DNA of 64,000 nt. Origin: Orenia metallireducens (lineage in GTDB: Bacteria > Bacillota > Halanaerobiia > Halobacteroidales > Halobacteroidaceae). The DNA lies in contig NZ_PVNB01000007.1 in assembly GCF_003001995.1 (NCBI RefSeq), positions 62,001 through 126,000 of the forward strand, in the 5' to 3' direction. Positions 35,660 through 45,231 of this stretch are shown here, in pieces. Every line of letters begins with the position of its first letter. The stretch's first letter is position 1. The notes under the pieces were generated by a model. It worked only from the letters and a program-made list of their open reading frames with translations, searched no databases and was not told the DNA's origin. The translations under genes and the position numbers were made by a program.

Positions 35660-36742
35660 TCACCTCCTAGACCACTTCAAAACCTCTGTTGGACAACTGG
35701 TCACACAGAAACCACAACCAAAACATTTATCTGAATCTATCTCTAACTTATCATCAAAAGCCAACGCATCATAAGGGCAGACCTTAACACAGATATTACA
35801 CTGACAACAATCATCACTAACATAAGGTACTTCTTTTTTCAAATTCTTCTCTTCCTTTATCTCTGTTAGAGCTAAGCCTTTAATCTCAGCCAAAGAACCA
35901 TATCCTTTTTCTTCAAGAAAGTCTGCCATCTCTTGGGCAACCCTCCCATAGATATCTGCTCCTTTGACCATAGCAGCTGTACAGATTTGGACTGCTGAAG
36001 CACCTGCCATCATCATCTTAATAGCATCTTCTCCTGTAGAAACTCCGCCTACTCCAATAATTGGGATATCTACTGCTTGAGCAGCTTCAAAGACACATCG
36101 TAAGGCTAAAGGAAAGATAGCTCGACCAGATAACCAGCCATAACCATAGTTATTACCTAATAAGGCTTTACCGCTATTAATATCTATATCTAAACATGGT
36201 CCAAAGGAATTAATCAGAACGATCCCATCTGCACCAGCCTCTTCAGCAGCTTGTGCAAATTTGGGTATATCAACCTGTGGGCTTAACTTGACCAATACTG
36301 GTAAATCTGCAGAGCTTTTAGCTGCTTTGATCGCCTCAACTACTGGTGTAGTATCACCACCCAAATAATGAGTAGATAGCTCTAAACAATCGGCAAATTC
36401 TGCTACTTGGGGAGCTAACGTCTTGATCTCCTCAGCAGAATAGCCTAAGCCTATAATTACAGGTAAGCCCAACTCTTTAATCTGAGGATACTCCTCTGTT
36501 AACCAAATCTCTGGTTCCAGCTCTGACCAGAGTTCAGAGTTCAACATCCCTCCTTCTATCTTAGCAATGCAGGGACGAGAGACCTCTGCACCTTTAACAG
36601 AAATTGTCTTAGTTACAATTGCTCCTGCCCCTCCCTTTACAGCTAAGCTAGCTGCTTTGGCATCTTTAACTGGTGGTCCTGCTGCAGGCATCACTGGGTT
36701 CTTCAAATCCATATTTAATAGCTCAATTCCTATATCAGCCAT
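35660..36742 (-). CDS. Dihydropyrimidine/dihydroorotate dehydrogenase-like protein with two 4Fe-4S clusters (PreA-like)
   Basis: A 360-residue protein. Residues 1-300 are a flavin-binding TIM barrel of the dihydroorotate/dihydropyrimidine dehydrogenase class (LNMDLKNPVMPAAGPPV; GADGIVLINSFGP; IIGVGGVSTGEDAIKMMMAG). The C-terminal 60 residues hold two ferredoxin clusters (CCQCNICVKVCP; CFGCGFCVTSCP). PreA-type enzymes reduce uracil or thymine rings. Inside a purine operon it might reduce a purine- or pyrimidine-like intermediate, ahead of the hydantoinases at 41352 and 50536. No PreT partner is next to it. The substrate is unknown. Confidence 0.85.
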   Translation of the reverse strand: MADIGIELLNMDLKNPVMPAAGPPVKDAKAASLAVKGGAGAIVTKTISVKGAEVSRPCIAKIEGGMLNSELWSELEPEIWLTEEYPQIKELGLPVIIGLGYSAEEIKTLAPQVAEFADCLELSTHYLGGDTTPVVEAIKAAKSSADLPVLVKLSPQVDIPKFAQAAEEAGADGIVLINSFGPCLDIDINSGKALLGNNYGYGWLSGRAIFPLALRCVFEAAQAVDIPIIGVGGVSTGEDAIKMMMAGASAVQICTAAMVKGADIYGRVAQEMADFLEEKGYGSLAEIKGLALTEIKEEKNLKKEVPYVSDDCCQCNICVKVCPYDALAFDDKLEIDSDKCFGCGFCVTSCPTEVLKWSRR

Positions 36743-36798
36743 AATTCTTCCTCCTTCTTAACTAAGCTTAAGCTCAAGTCTAAACTATACTCTTCAAT

Positions 36799-39549
36799 TT
36801 ACTTAGACTCGGACTCAGACTTTAATAATTCAATGTCAATTGGTATTTTAGTCAATCTCTTCCCTGTTAAGCGATACAATGCATTGACAACCGCTGGTGC
36901 CACTGGAGCAACGGGCAATTCAGACATTCCTTTAGCACCATAGGGCCCATCAGGATGATTCTCCTCTATTAAGATACTCTTTACCTCTGACATATCTGTT
37001 GTTTTAGGTAACTTTAGCTTGAGGAGATTATCTTGGACTAATCTGCCATCTTGAAGATAGAAATCTTCGCTAAGAGCATAACCTAAGCCCATAGCTACTC
37101 CTCCTTCTATCTGCCCCTCGACACTCTTGAGATTGATTGTCTTTCCTAAATCATGGGCTGCAATTACCTTCAAGACCTTGACATCATTATTAGCTTGGTC
37201 CCATTCTACCAAAGCACCATGGGCAGCATAGCAATAAGCAAAGTGTAGCTTATCCCAGCCTGCAGTTGGTGTAGCCGGGATAGCATCCTTAGCAAGTGGT
37301 GCAGTTCTAGGAGGGATATACTTATAAGAGTCAAATAATTGAATATCTTTATTAGCAATTTCAGCCAAAGTGATTACTAAGTCTCGAGTATCCTTATCCT
37401 TAACCTCTCCATCTTCTATGTATAAGCCATCTATAGAGACTCCACTAACTTCTGCTACCGCTTTTAAGATTTTATCTTTTAATCCTTCTGCAGCACCTTT
37501 GACAGCATTTCCTGATAGAAAGACCATCCTCGAACCAGTAGTTACACCAATATCAGGGGTCAGTTCTGTATCACCTGCCAAGACCTTGACCTCTCGATAA
37601 TCAATCCCCAAAGCTGTAGCAGCTATCTGTGCCATTGCTGTATCAGAGCCCTGTCCAGAATCGATACACCCTACATATAAGGTAAAGCTTCCATCTGAAT
37701 TCAACTCTATTCTAGCCTCAGTCTCTTCTTCTAGTCCAGTACCCAAACCTACATTCTTATAAGCTGCAGCTATTCCCCAAGCTCTTTTCTTATTATCAGT
37801 ATTTACAATTTCTTCCTTAGCTATTGCTTCTTGTAACTTAATTAAGCAATCTTTAAAGCCGATCCCACCTGCTACAACCTCACCAGTTAAGGTATCTCTC
37901 CCATCTTCTAAAGCATTCTTCAACCTAAGCTCAATGGGATCCATTCCTAGTTTCTCAGCTAAACGATCCATCTGTATCTCAGCAGCAAAGCAGACCTGTG
38001 GAGCTCCAAAGCCTCTAAAAGCTCCCCCTGGCAGGTTATTGGTATAAACAGCTTTGACATCAACCTTGGCATTAGCAACTTGATATGGTCCTAAAGCAAA
38101 AGAGGTTGCCCTTCCTGCTACTGGCTGACCAGCCGAAGCATAAGCCCCAGTATCGGTATAAATCTCAACCTCAGCCCCTACCAATTTCCCATCCTTTGTT
38201 GCCCCCGTCTTATAATGGAGATAAGCAGCATGGCGTTTAGTTGAAATCCGAATCGATTCCTCTCTAGTCAAGACCATCTTCACTGGTCTCTTTAAAAGCA
38301 GAGCAGCTAGAGCTGTATGTACTTGAACAGTAGGCTCTTCTCGCCCACCAAAGGCACCTCCAGTACAAGTGGTAATTACCCTTACCTTATCTTCAGACAG
38401 ATTCAAGCTGGCTGCAATTATATTCCGATACTCATAGGAACCCTGACTAGGAGTCCAGACTATTATCCTACCATCTATATACTCTGCCAAACATCCTTCA
38501 GGCTCCAAGTAAGCATGCTCTGTAAAAGGGGTCTGATAAGTATCTTCAATTATCACATCAGCTTCGGCAAAGGGATCTTCATAATTACCCTTACGTAGCT
38601 TAATATCAGTTAGAATATTACCATCTTCATGAATATCAACAGCATCATCTACTAAAGCTTCTGCTGGACTATAGTAAGTAGGCAGCTGCTTATATTTAAC
38701 CTCTATTTCCTCTACCCCTTTAGCTGCAGCCTCTTGACTCTCTGCTATCACCAAAGCTATGGGATCACCGATATAACGGACCTTATCATAGGCCAATACT
38801 GGTTGGTGATTGATAATTAAACCAAAATCCTTTTCACCTGGAATATCCTCAGCCGTTAATACCTCTACAACTCCAGGGATTTTCTCTGCCTTACTAGTAT
38901 CGATCTCTATTATCTCAGCATGGGGTTCACTACTCAAATGTAGTTTTCCATATAACATCCCTTCTCGAAAGAGATCATCTACATAAAGCGGTTTACCAGT
39001 TACCTTCTCTAAGGCATCGTTTCGAATCTCCTTAGCAGCTAATAACTCTTTACTCTTAGCTATAGTAAATTCTCTATTTTCCCTTAAATAACTAGCTGCC
39101 AATTGAATAGCTTCAATAATCTTTTGGTATCCTGTACAGCGACAGATATTGGCCTTTAAAGCCTTCTTGACCTCTTGAGTAGAAGGTTGCTTATTCTTAT
39201 CTAATAAAGCTTTGGCTGACATAATCATTCCTGGAGTACAGAAACCACATTGGATAGCACCCGTCTCCATAAAAGCAAGCTGTAAAGGGTGTAAACTACC
39301 ACCTTTACTTAAATTTTCAATGGTTTCTATCTTACTTTCATTTAATCTTGATAATTTCCAGACACATGATTTTTGGGCTCTACCATTAATGATTACAGTA
39401 CAAGTACCGCAATGCCCCTGATTACAGCCATTTTTTGCTCCTAATAATCCTAATTTCTCTCTTAAAAAAGTTAGCAGAGTTAAAGAGCCTTCCTCATTTC
39501 TAACCTTTACCTTTTCTCCATTAATTACTAAACTTATACCTTCAGCCAT
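36799..39549 (-). CDS. Selenium-dependent xanthine dehydrogenase, Fe-S and Mo domains fused
   Basis: A 916-residue enzyme joining a 2Fe-2S module (residues 1-160; GCNQGHCGTCTVII, CGFCTPGMIMSAKALL, NICRCTGYQKI) to a molybdopterin-binding module (~175-916; CTGGAFGGREEPTVQVH, GGAFRGFGAPQVCFAAE, GAKGMSELP). No FAD domain is present. The architecture matches the selenium-dependent xanthine dehydrogenase family of clostridia. Electrons may go to the XdhB-type subunit or to the ferredoxin-like PreA protein encoded downstream. The cell thus has two hydroxylases, perhaps for different purines. AAGGAGGAAGAGCT precedes the ATG. Confidence 0.92.
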   Translation of the reverse strand: MAEGISLVINGEKVKVRNEEGSLTLLTFLREKLGLLGAKNGCNQGHCGTCTVIINGRAQKSCVWKLSRLNESKIETIENLSKGGSLHPLQLAFMETGAIQCGFCTPGMIMSAKALLDKNKQPSTQEVKKALKANICRCTGYQKIIEAIQLAASYLRENREFTIAKSKELLAAKEIRNDALEKVTGKPLYVDDLFREGMLYGKLHLSSEPHAEIIEIDTSKAEKIPGVVEVLTAEDIPGEKDFGLIINHQPVLAYDKVRYIGDPIALVIAESQEAAAKGVEEIEVKYKQLPTYYSPAEALVDDAVDIHEDGNILTDIKLRKGNYEDPFAEADVIIEDTYQTPFTEHAYLEPEGCLAEYIDGRIIVWTPSQGSYEYRNIIAASLNLSEDKVRVITTCTGGAFGGREEPTVQVHTALAALLLKRPVKMVLTREESIRISTKRHAAYLHYKTGATKDGKLVGAEVEIYTDTGAYASAGQPVAGRATSFALGPYQVANAKVDVKAVYTNNLPGGAFRGFGAPQVCFAAEIQMDRLAEKLGMDPIELRLKNALEDGRDTLTGEVVAGGIGFKDCLIKLQEAIAKEEIVNTDNKKRAWGIAAAYKNVGLGTGLEEETEARIELNSDGSFTLYVGCIDSGQGSDTAMAQIAATALGIDYREVKVLAGDTELTPDIGVTTGSRMVFLSGNAVKGAAEGLKDKILKAVAEVSGVSIDGLYIEDGEVKDKDTRDLVITLAEIANKDIQLFDSYKYIPPRTAPLAKDAIPATPTAGWDKLHFAYCYAAHGALVEWDQANNDVKVLKVIAAHDLGKTINLKSVEGQIEGGVAMGLGYALSEDFYLQDGRLVQDNLLKLKLPKTTDMSEVKSILIEENHPDGPYGAKGMSELPVAPVAPAVVNALYRLTGKRLTKIPIDIELLKSESESK

Positions 39550-39569
39550 AGCTCTTCCTCCTTATACAT

Positions 39570-39637
39570 AGTTGACAGTCAAAAGAGTAAATCTTATATC
39601 TTAAAGAATTTAATGATCTTGAACTTAACTGTCAACT
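39570..39637. repeat. Inverted repeat in front of the 916-residue dehydrogenase gene
   Basis: AGTTGACAGT (39570-39579) has its exact reverse complement at 39628-39637. The surrounding CAACTGTACACTGTCATTAT type sequence also occurs near 28810 and 34275. It is probably a dispersed low-complexity repeat. A regulatory role is possible but not supported. Confidence 0.4.
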
Positions 39638-39663
39638 GTACACTGTCATTATACATTGATATA

Positions 39664-41019
39664 TTATACTGCTACTTCCTCATCTATATTATCTACATTT
39701 TCTACCACTTCATCTTCTGGCAAGATTAAGTGTAAAGCAATTGAAATAATTGCACCTACAGTAATTCCTGAAGATAAGATAGCAGACAACCATTGTGGTA
39801 ATTGAGCTACTATACTAGGCTTCATAGTTACCCCTAAACCAAAGGCCAAAGAAAGTGCTAAAATAAATAACTTTCTATCAGTTAATCCACCTTTAGTAAC
39901 TATCTTGATTCCCGAAGTAGCTATCATTCCAAACATAGCTATCGTTGCTCCCCCCAAAACTGAATTAGGCATCACACTGACAATAGCAGCAAATTTAGGA
40001 ACTAAACCTAAGACCAATAAGATTCCTGCCGCAGCATAACCAACTACTCTACTTCCTACTTTAGTCAATTGAATCACACCAGTATTCTGACTAAAGGTGG
40101 TATTTGGTAGAGAATTAAAGATAGCTGCAATTACACTTCCCACTCCATCAGCTAAGATACCTCCACTTAAGCGCTCTATATGAGTTTCTGTATCTACTCT
40201 CTCTCCAGAGACCTCAGCTACAGCCGTTAAATCTCCAATCGATTCAATAGTAGTGATTAGATACCCAATCAACCAAGGTAATAAATGCATAAAATCAAAA
40301 GAGAATCCATATTTAAAAGGCACTGGAAGGGTAAACCATCCCGCCTCTGCTACTGGAGTAAAATCGATCAACCCCATAAAGATAGCTACTATATAACCAA
40401 CAATCAATCCAATGGCAATAGAACCAACCTTCATCATCCCTTTTCCATAACGATTAGCAATGATAATCATAACTAAAACCAACGATCCCAAAAATAGATT
40501 CTGCAAACCACCAAAGTTCTTAGCTCCAACCCCACCACCAAAATCTGTAATACCTACTTGAACCAAACTTAAGCCAATTAGCATAACCACAGTTCCTGTT
40601 ACTATCGGTGGAAAGAACCTTTTGGTCTGCTTGATAAAGTAACTTAAGATGATTTCTACAGGTGCAGCTATTAAGGACATCCCTAAAACCAAAGGCATTC
40701 CCCCGGTTTTTGCTGCCCCAATCGCCATCGGTACAAAGGTAAAGCTCGTTCCTTGTACTCCCAGAAGACCAGACCCTACTGGACCAACCTTCCTACATTG
40801 AATATAAGTTGTAATTCCAGAAGCTACTAACGCCATACTGACAAAAAATCCAGTCTCTGCTACATTCAACCCTAATACCCCTGCAATTATTAAAGGTGGA
40901 GTAATTACCCCTACAAACATTGCTAGCATATGCTGGAATCCTAATAAAAATGTCTCCCAAGTTGACGGTCTATCTTCTAATCCATATAACGGTTGACTTA
41001 AAGCTTGATTATTTTCCAA
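39664..41019 (-). CDS. Xanthine/uracil permease, NCS2 family
   Basis: A 451-residue, about twelve-span symporter. The NCS2 signature QNTGVIQLTKVGSR and the GVQGTSFTFVPMAIG and TTIESIGDLTAVAEVSG segments are clear. Members take up xanthine, urate or uracil with protons. It lies directly upstream of the fused dehydrogenase, so xanthine or urate is the likely cargo. The start is TTG at 41019 with TAGGAGGG 8 bases before; no better start exists nearby. This is a different branch from the AzgA-type permease at 16770. Confidence 0.92.
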   Translation of the reverse strand: MENNQALSQPLYGLEDRPSTWETFLLGFQHMLAMFVGVITPPLIIAGVLGLNVAETGFFVSMALVASGITTYIQCRKVGPVGSGLLGVQGTSFTFVPMAIGAAKTGGMPLVLGMSLIAAPVEIILSYFIKQTKRFFPPIVTGTVVMLIGLSLVQVGITDFGGGVGAKNFGGLQNLFLGSLVLVMIIIANRYGKGMMKVGSIAIGLIVGYIVAIFMGLIDFTPVAEAGWFTLPVPFKYGFSFDFMHLLPWLIGYLITTIESIGDLTAVAEVSGERVDTETHIERLSGGILADGVGSVIAAIFNSLPNTTFSQNTGVIQLTKVGSRVVGYAAAGILLVLGLVPKFAAIVSVMPNSVLGGATIAMFGMIATSGIKIVTKGGLTDRKLFILALSLAFGLGVTMKPSIVAQLPQWLSAILSSGITVGAIISIALHLILPEDEVVENVDNIDEEVAV

Positions 41020-41121
41020 TTTAATCCCTCCTAGAGTTTATACTATTTTCTTAGCTTGTTTTAATATGGATTTCAACGTCTAAAGTGAAATAAAAGACTA
41101 AAGGTCAAAAGATAAAGATTA

Positions 41122-41269
41122 GCAGCGAATTAACACGAATTTCACGCGCCCTGAAAGAAGCGGTTTTTGCTTTTTGAGGAAGTACTCTTGGGGTGAATTA
41201 AATAGTAAAAAATTAATTAATGTTTTAAATCTTTTGGTTTTATTCGTATAAATTCGGGAGATTCGTTGC
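41122..41269. repeat. MITE-like dispersed element with GCAACGAAT-type ends
   Basis: The left end GCAGCGAATTAACACGAATT (41122) faces the right end whose complement starts GCAACGAATCTCCCGAAT (41269). Inside are TTCACGCGCCCTGAAAGAAG and GAGGAAGTACTCTTGGGGTG. The same inner modules occur reversed at 34180-34241. No ORF lies inside; the gap 41020-41351 holds nothing else I can recognise. Confidence 0.6.
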
Positions 41270-41351
41270 AGAAAGTTATCTTTTAAGGTTTTTGGTTAAG
41301 AAATTAAAGGTATTGAATTAGTAAAATATTTAAGTCTTATCCTAGAGTTGT

Positions 41352-42722
41352 TTATCTATATACTACTGACTTATCAGCCTTAATAAACTTCCCATAACCT
41401 CTTTTTCCTAAAAACTTACCCTCAGCAACTATCTTGGTACCTCTTAAAATCGTCATTACAGGCATCCCCTTGACTTTTATCCCTTCAAAACTGGTATAGC
41501 CAGCCTTAGAATGTAGCCTATCACCATGTAATTTAACCTCTAAATCTGGATCAAAGACCACCAAATCAGCATCCTTGCCAACTTCTATACTTCCCTTTTG
41601 AGAGTAAAGACCAAAGATTTTAGCTGGATTTGTTGAGAGCAACTCAACCATTTTGTTTACAGAGATCCTACCTACTTTAACACCATAAGTATAAATCAAA
41701 GGTAGCATCGTCTCTACTCCAGGAATTCCTGGTAGGATATCAAGGGAATTGCTCCCTGCTTTCTTCTGCTCGACACTAAAGGCACAATGGTCTGTTGCTA
41801 TTACATCTATTTTCCCATTCATAATCCCATCCCATAATACCCGATTGTCTTCCTTCTCCCTTAAAGGAGGACTCATCAAGTTCAACCTTCCCCCTTCACC
41901 TTCTAACAATTGGCGAGTTAACAGTAGATAATGCGGAGCAGTTTCAGCATAAATATCTACCCCCTGCTCTCTTGCCTTTAGTATCTGCTGATAACCTTTT
42001 TGTGAAGAGAGATGAACTATGTACAAGGGCATTTCTAATAGCTTAAGCAACTCACATAATTCACTAATAGCCTCTGCCTCAACACTACTAGAACGAATAT
42101 CAGAATGATACTCTACCCCCAATTGCTTTCTAGCCCGATATTTAAGAGTATTAGCTTGAATAAGCTGGTCTTTTTCAGCATGAACCGTTAGCAATAATTC
42201 TGCTTGTTTAGCCGCTTTAAGTAAAGAAATCCATTTCTTATTATTAAGCATATAAATATCTGAATAAGTAGTAAAGGCTTTCAAACTGGAAATACCATTC
42301 TCCCTTAAACGATAAAAATCTTTAAGATATCTTTCTGAACTCAACTTATTATCTACACATAAATGGAGATTGTAATCTATTACACTATCTCTAGCCTCCA
42401 ATTTCCTCTTTACTAAACCTTTAATTAAAGAGTTATCAACTTGATCTGCATAATCTATTATGGTAGTTACACCACCAAAAGCAGCTGAACAACCTCCACT
42501 ATAAAAATCATCTATAGTTACTGTTCCCCGAGAATGGAGGCTGAAATGAACATGACTATCAATCAGACCTGGTAGTAGAAACTTTCCATCAAGATCAATC
42601 ACCTCTTCGTCTTGCTTAGAATTCAAAGCTTTAGCTATCTCCTTAATCTTCTCCCCTTCAACTCTAACATCACCCTCTTTGATCTTGTCAGCACTTACAA
42701 CCTTGGCATTCTTTAATAACAA
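41352..42722 (-). CDS. Dihydropyrimidinase / hydantoinase-family amidohydrolase 1
   Basis: About 456 residues of a cyclic amidase. The metal residues are GLIDSHVHFSL, the carbamylated lysine in SSLKAFTTYSD, HAEKD, IVHLSSQKG and ATDHCAFS. It opens a dihydropyrimidine- or hydantoin-like ring. The GTG at 42731 overlaps its own AAGGGAGG, while TTG at 42722 has the site 9 bases upstream, so I prefer 42722 (MLLKNAKVV). It lies 37 bases after the XRE-cupin regulator and is probably controlled by it. A paralogue is at 50536. Confidence 0.85.
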   Translation of the reverse strand: MLLKNAKVVSADKIKEGDVRVEGEKIKEIAKALNSKQDEEVIDLDGKFLLPGLIDSHVHFSLHSRGTVTIDDFYSGGCSAAFGGVTTIIDYADQVDNSLIKGLVKRKLEARDSVIDYNLHLCVDNKLSSERYLKDFYRLRENGISSLKAFTTYSDIYMLNNKKWISLLKAAKQAELLLTVHAEKDQLIQANTLKYRARKQLGVEYHSDIRSSSVEAEAISELCELLKLLEMPLYIVHLSSQKGYQQILKAREQGVDIYAETAPHYLLLTRQLLEGEGGRLNLMSPPLREKEDNRVLWDGIMNGKIDVIATDHCAFSVEQKKAGSNSLDILPGIPGVETMLPLIYTYGVKVGRISVNKMVELLSTNPAKIFGLYSQKGSIEVGKDADLVVFDPDLEVKLHGDRLHSKAGYTSFEGIKVKGMPVMTILRGTKIVAEGKFLGKRGYGKFIKADKSVVYR

Positions 42723-42758
42723 GCTACTCACCCTCCCTTATAAAAGTCATTACCAATA

Positions 42759-43310
42759 CTAGAAGTCAGGTGGGGTAATCGCAGAAACAAAGATAAGATC
42801 CTCTTCTCCAGTACTGGTTATCTTATGAGGAATACTGGCAAAATAATAGATAGTATCTCCCTCTTCTAGATTATAGACCTCTTCTCCAATTTGAATCTCC
42901 ATACTCCCCTGAATAACTAAGGTACACTCCTCTCCGTGATGGGTTAAAGGCTCCTCACAGGTAACTGCCCCAGGTTCTAATCTTGCCGAAATCATCTCTA
43001 TATTCCTTTTTAAATCTGGAGAGAGTAGTTCAAAGGTTAGATTTGACCCTGGAAACCTCAATGACTTTCTATCCCCTCTTTTAACAACTGGATTATATTC
43101 AATCTTATCTAGCATAAAATAAAAAATAGGGACTTCAAAAGCCTCGGCAATCTTTCTTAAAGATGTAATCGATGGATCTGCAATTCCTCTCTCAACCTGA
43201 CTTAAAAAACTTGATGTATATCCTATCTTTTTAGCAAGCTGACTCAAATTTAGACCTCTTTGCTTTCTCTTTTCTCTAATCTTCTTTCCTAAATCCTTAT
43301 TACTAATCAT
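42759..43310 (-). CDS. XRE-family regulator with C-terminal cupin domain
   Basis: A 183-residue regulator. Residues ~8-62 form a helix-turn-helix (LSQLAKKIGYTSSFLSQVER) and residues ~110-180 a cupin (GEECTLVIQGSMEIQIGEEV; HKITSTGEEDLIFVSAI). Such PuuR-like proteins bind a small metabolite in the cupin and regulate a neighbouring catabolic gene. Here the neighbour is the hydantoinase. Its own promoter carries three phased TTAACA-type sites, so nitrogen status would sit above the substrate signal. GAGGTGAT lies 9 bases before the ATG. Confidence 0.9.
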   Translation of the reverse strand: MISNKDLGKKIREKRKQRGLNLSQLAKKIGYTSSFLSQVERGIADPSITSLRKIAEAFEVPIFYFMLDKIEYNPVVKRGDRKSLRFPGSNLTFELLSPDLKRNIEMISARLEPGAVTCEEPLTHHGEECTLVIQGSMEIQIGEEVYNLEEGDTIYYFASIPHKITSTGEEDLIFVSAITPPDF

Positions 43311-43345
43311 TACAAAGATATCACCTCACTTATTTTACAATCACA

Positions 43346-43401
43346 TGTGAAGTACATGTTAAATTTATGTTAATTATACAACCAAGATAGCATTGTGTCA
43401 A
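43346..43401 (-). promoter_or_regulatory. Promoter of the XRE-cupin/hydantoinase operon with three phased half-sites
   Basis: Minus strand: TTGACA (43396-43401), 17 bases, TATAAT (43373-43378), then TTAACA (43368-43373, overlapping the -10), TTAACA (43357-43362) and TTCACA (43346-43351). Apart from this, the upstream array and the mogA terminator, I find no gene or signal in the 512-base gap 43311-43822. Confidence 0.85.
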
Positions 43402-43458
43402 GTATTTTTAAATTTTTAACAGGTTTTTTCAGTGGTATTTAACCATGCGTTAACTTTA

Positions 43459-43497
43459 TTTACAAATACATTACATAAATATAACGTAAAATTTACA
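43459..43497 (+). promoter_or_regulatory. Four-unit phased array upstream of the XRE-cupin promoter
   Basis: TTTACA (43459), ATTACA (43470), ATAACG (43481) and TTTACA (43492) follow at 11-base steps on the plus strand, upstream of the -35. Orientation and phase match the arrays upstream of the nifH promoters. Confidence 0.55.
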
Positions 43498-43737
43498 CAA
43501 AAATACCACTAAGATATACATCCAAATTTAAAACACTACCAAATGTAAACATTTAGAATTTTTCTTGTGTGGTTAAATTAAAAAAATTAATCCTAATTTA
43601 AAATTTAACTTCTATTCTTATATAATTCATGTTAGTTGCTTCTAATTTATTCTGTTCTTATTATATTTTCATTTTATATCTTTGTATTTCTTTAAAAGTT
43701 ATTCATAATTTCTGCAATACATAGTTCCCTTAATAAA

Positions 43738-43781
43738 AAATAAGGAGAGTGCTAAGAAAAATCTTAGCACTCTCCTTATTT
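43738..43781 (-). terminator. Terminator of the moaA-moaC-MOSC-mogA operon
   Basis: A perfect 20-bp stem (43738-43757 with 43762-43781) around a loop of four A. Minus-strand Ts follow (TTATTTTTTATT). It lies 41 bases beyond the mogA stop. Confidence 0.93.
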
Positions 43782-43822
43782 TACTATTTAACTTACATCT
43801 AACTATCACGCAGGCTTAAAAA

Positions 43823-44323
43823 CTAGTCTCTAGCACAATCACCAGCATAACCCAATAATATCTCTAAGCCATGGTCAAGGGTATCAATAATATATTCTAA
43901 AGATTCCCTGACAGCTTTGGGACTTCCAGGTAAATTGATAATCAAGGTCTCATTTCTGATTCCAGCTATAGCTCTAGAGAGCATAGCTCTTGGGGTGATC
44001 TTGAGACTATAAGCCCTAATAGCCTCAGAAATCCCAGGAGCCAATCGCTCTACAACTCTTCTTGTCGCTTCAGGTGTCACATCCCTCTTACTAAAGCCAG
44101 TTCCTCCAGTAGTTAAAATTAGATTCAAATTCAATTCATCGGACATATAAACTAACTCCTGATAAATTTTCTTCTCATTATCAGGCAATAGAGTATATCT
44201 TGCCACCTGATAACTTCTACCTTCAAGTATCTCCCTGATCACTTGAACACTTTCATCTATTCTCTCTCCTTTAAATCCTTTATCACTAGCGGTTATGATT
44301 CCAACTGTATAATCACTCTCCAT
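43823..44323 (-). CDS. mogA: MogA/MoaB-family molybdopterin adenylyltransferase
   Basis: From ATG 44323 the protein has 166 residues ([19 protein letters not shown]). The MPT-binding motifs are LILTTGGTGFSKRDVTPEATR and ETLIINLPGSPKAVRESL. It adenylylates molybdopterin before metal insertion. The open frame continues to a GTG at 44365, but that start has no ribosome site, while GAGG lies 9 bases before 44323. It overlaps the MOSC gene by 11 bases, the usual fusion-like partnership in clostridia. Confidence 0.9.
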   Translation of the reverse strand: MESDYTVGIITASDKGFKGERIDESVQVIREILEGRSYQVARYTLLPDNEKKIYQELVYMSDELNLNLILTTGGTGFSKRDVTPEATRRVVERLAPGISEAIRAYSLKITPRAMLSRAIAGIRNETLIINLPGSPKAVRESLEYIIDTLDHGLEILLGYAGDCARD

Positions 44324-44753
44324 CTGCCAAAACCTCAATTTCATCGCCAACTTTAACCTTTCCACTTACCAACACCTTAGTAAAGATACCCTCTTTAGGC
44401 ATAATACACTTACCAATCTCCTCTTTGATAGCACAACTATTATGGCATTCTTTACCTATCTGAGTGACCTCTTGTACACTATCTCCCACCTTCAATTTGG
44501 TACCTTCTGCTAATTCATGCAAACAAATCCCTTCAGTAGTTATATTTTCTGCAAACTTAGCAATATAACTTCTATCAGCTATCTTCTCTATACTCTCAAC
44601 AGCCAATAAACTGACCTGCCTATGCCATTTACCCGCATGAGCATCTCCGACTAATCCATGATCTTCTTTAAAGAAGCCCTCTTCTACCTTTTCCTTGCTG
44701 ATCCCTTTTTCTCGGCTACTATTTATAGATATTACCTTAGCTATCTTTTTCAT
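44313..44753 (-). CDS. MOSC-domain protein
   Basis: A small MOSC protein of about 146 residues ([17 protein letters not shown]), with the family features [19 protein letters not shown] and the conserved cysteine in [18 protein letters not shown] domains bind sulfurated or activated molybdenum cofactor and are thought to deliver it. In clostridia such single-domain proteins sit between moaC and mogA, as here. The ATG at 44753 overlaps the end of moaC by 17 bases; an upstream extension to 44789 is open but poorly supported. Confidence 0.88.
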   Translation of the reverse strand: MKKIAKVISINSSREKGISKEKVEEGFFKEDHGLVGDAHAGKWHRQVSLLAVESIEKIADRSYIAKFAENITTEGICLHELAEGTKLKVGDSVQEVTQIGKECHNSCAIKEEIGKCIMPKEGIFTKVLVSGKVKVGDEIEVLADGE

Positions 44754-45225
44754 CACCTTCACCCCTGATAAAATCTCCAGATTTACCACCAGTCTTCTTT
44801 AAAAGAGCAATCTCCTCAATCACCATCGCCTTGTCAACAGACTTACACATGTCATAGACCGTTAAAGCTGTTATCGAGACTGCTGTTAAAGCCTCCATCT
44901 CTACTCCTGTCTTACCTACAGTCTTGACTTCTGCCCTTATCTCTAATCCATCTTCTTTCAAGTTAAAGCTTATATCAACCCCTGTTAAGGGTATATTATG
45001 GCACATCGGGATTAAGTCACTAGTCTTTTTAGCCCCCATAATCCCAGCAATTTGAGATACAGAGAGCACATCCCCTTTTTTGACCATACCTTCTTTAATC
45101 ATTTCAACAGTCTCAGCTCCCATCTCTATTCTCCCTTTAGCTACTGCTGTTCTTTTGCTATCATCCTTATCCCCAACTTCAACCATATAAGCCCGACCAG
45201 CATCATTAAAATGTGTGAACTCCAT
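44737..45225 (-). CDS. moaC: MoaC, cyclic pyranopterin monophosphate synthase
   Basis: A 162-residue MoaC, starting [20 protein letters not shown]. The active-site segments [15 protein letters not shown] and [17 protein letters not shown] are conserved. It rearranges the MoaA product to cyclic pyranopterin in molybdopterin synthesis. AGGAGG precedes the ATG, and the gene follows moaA by 6 bases. Confidence 0.96.
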   Translation of the reverse strand: MEFTHFNDAGRAYMVEVGDKDDSKRTAVAKGRIEMGAETVEMIKEGMVKKGDVLSVSQIAGIMGAKKTSDLIPMCHNIPLTGVDISFNLKEDGLEIRAEVKTVGKTGVEMEALTAVSITALTVYDMCKSVDKAMVIEEIALLKKTGGKSGDFIRGEGDEKDS

Positions 45226-45231
45226 AGTTTA

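Noticed and set aside
41020-41351. Purine riboswitch or xanthine (NMT1) motif before the NCS2 permease
   Set aside because: The sequence is a repeat shared with 34010-34241; no aptamer-like conserved segments are visible.
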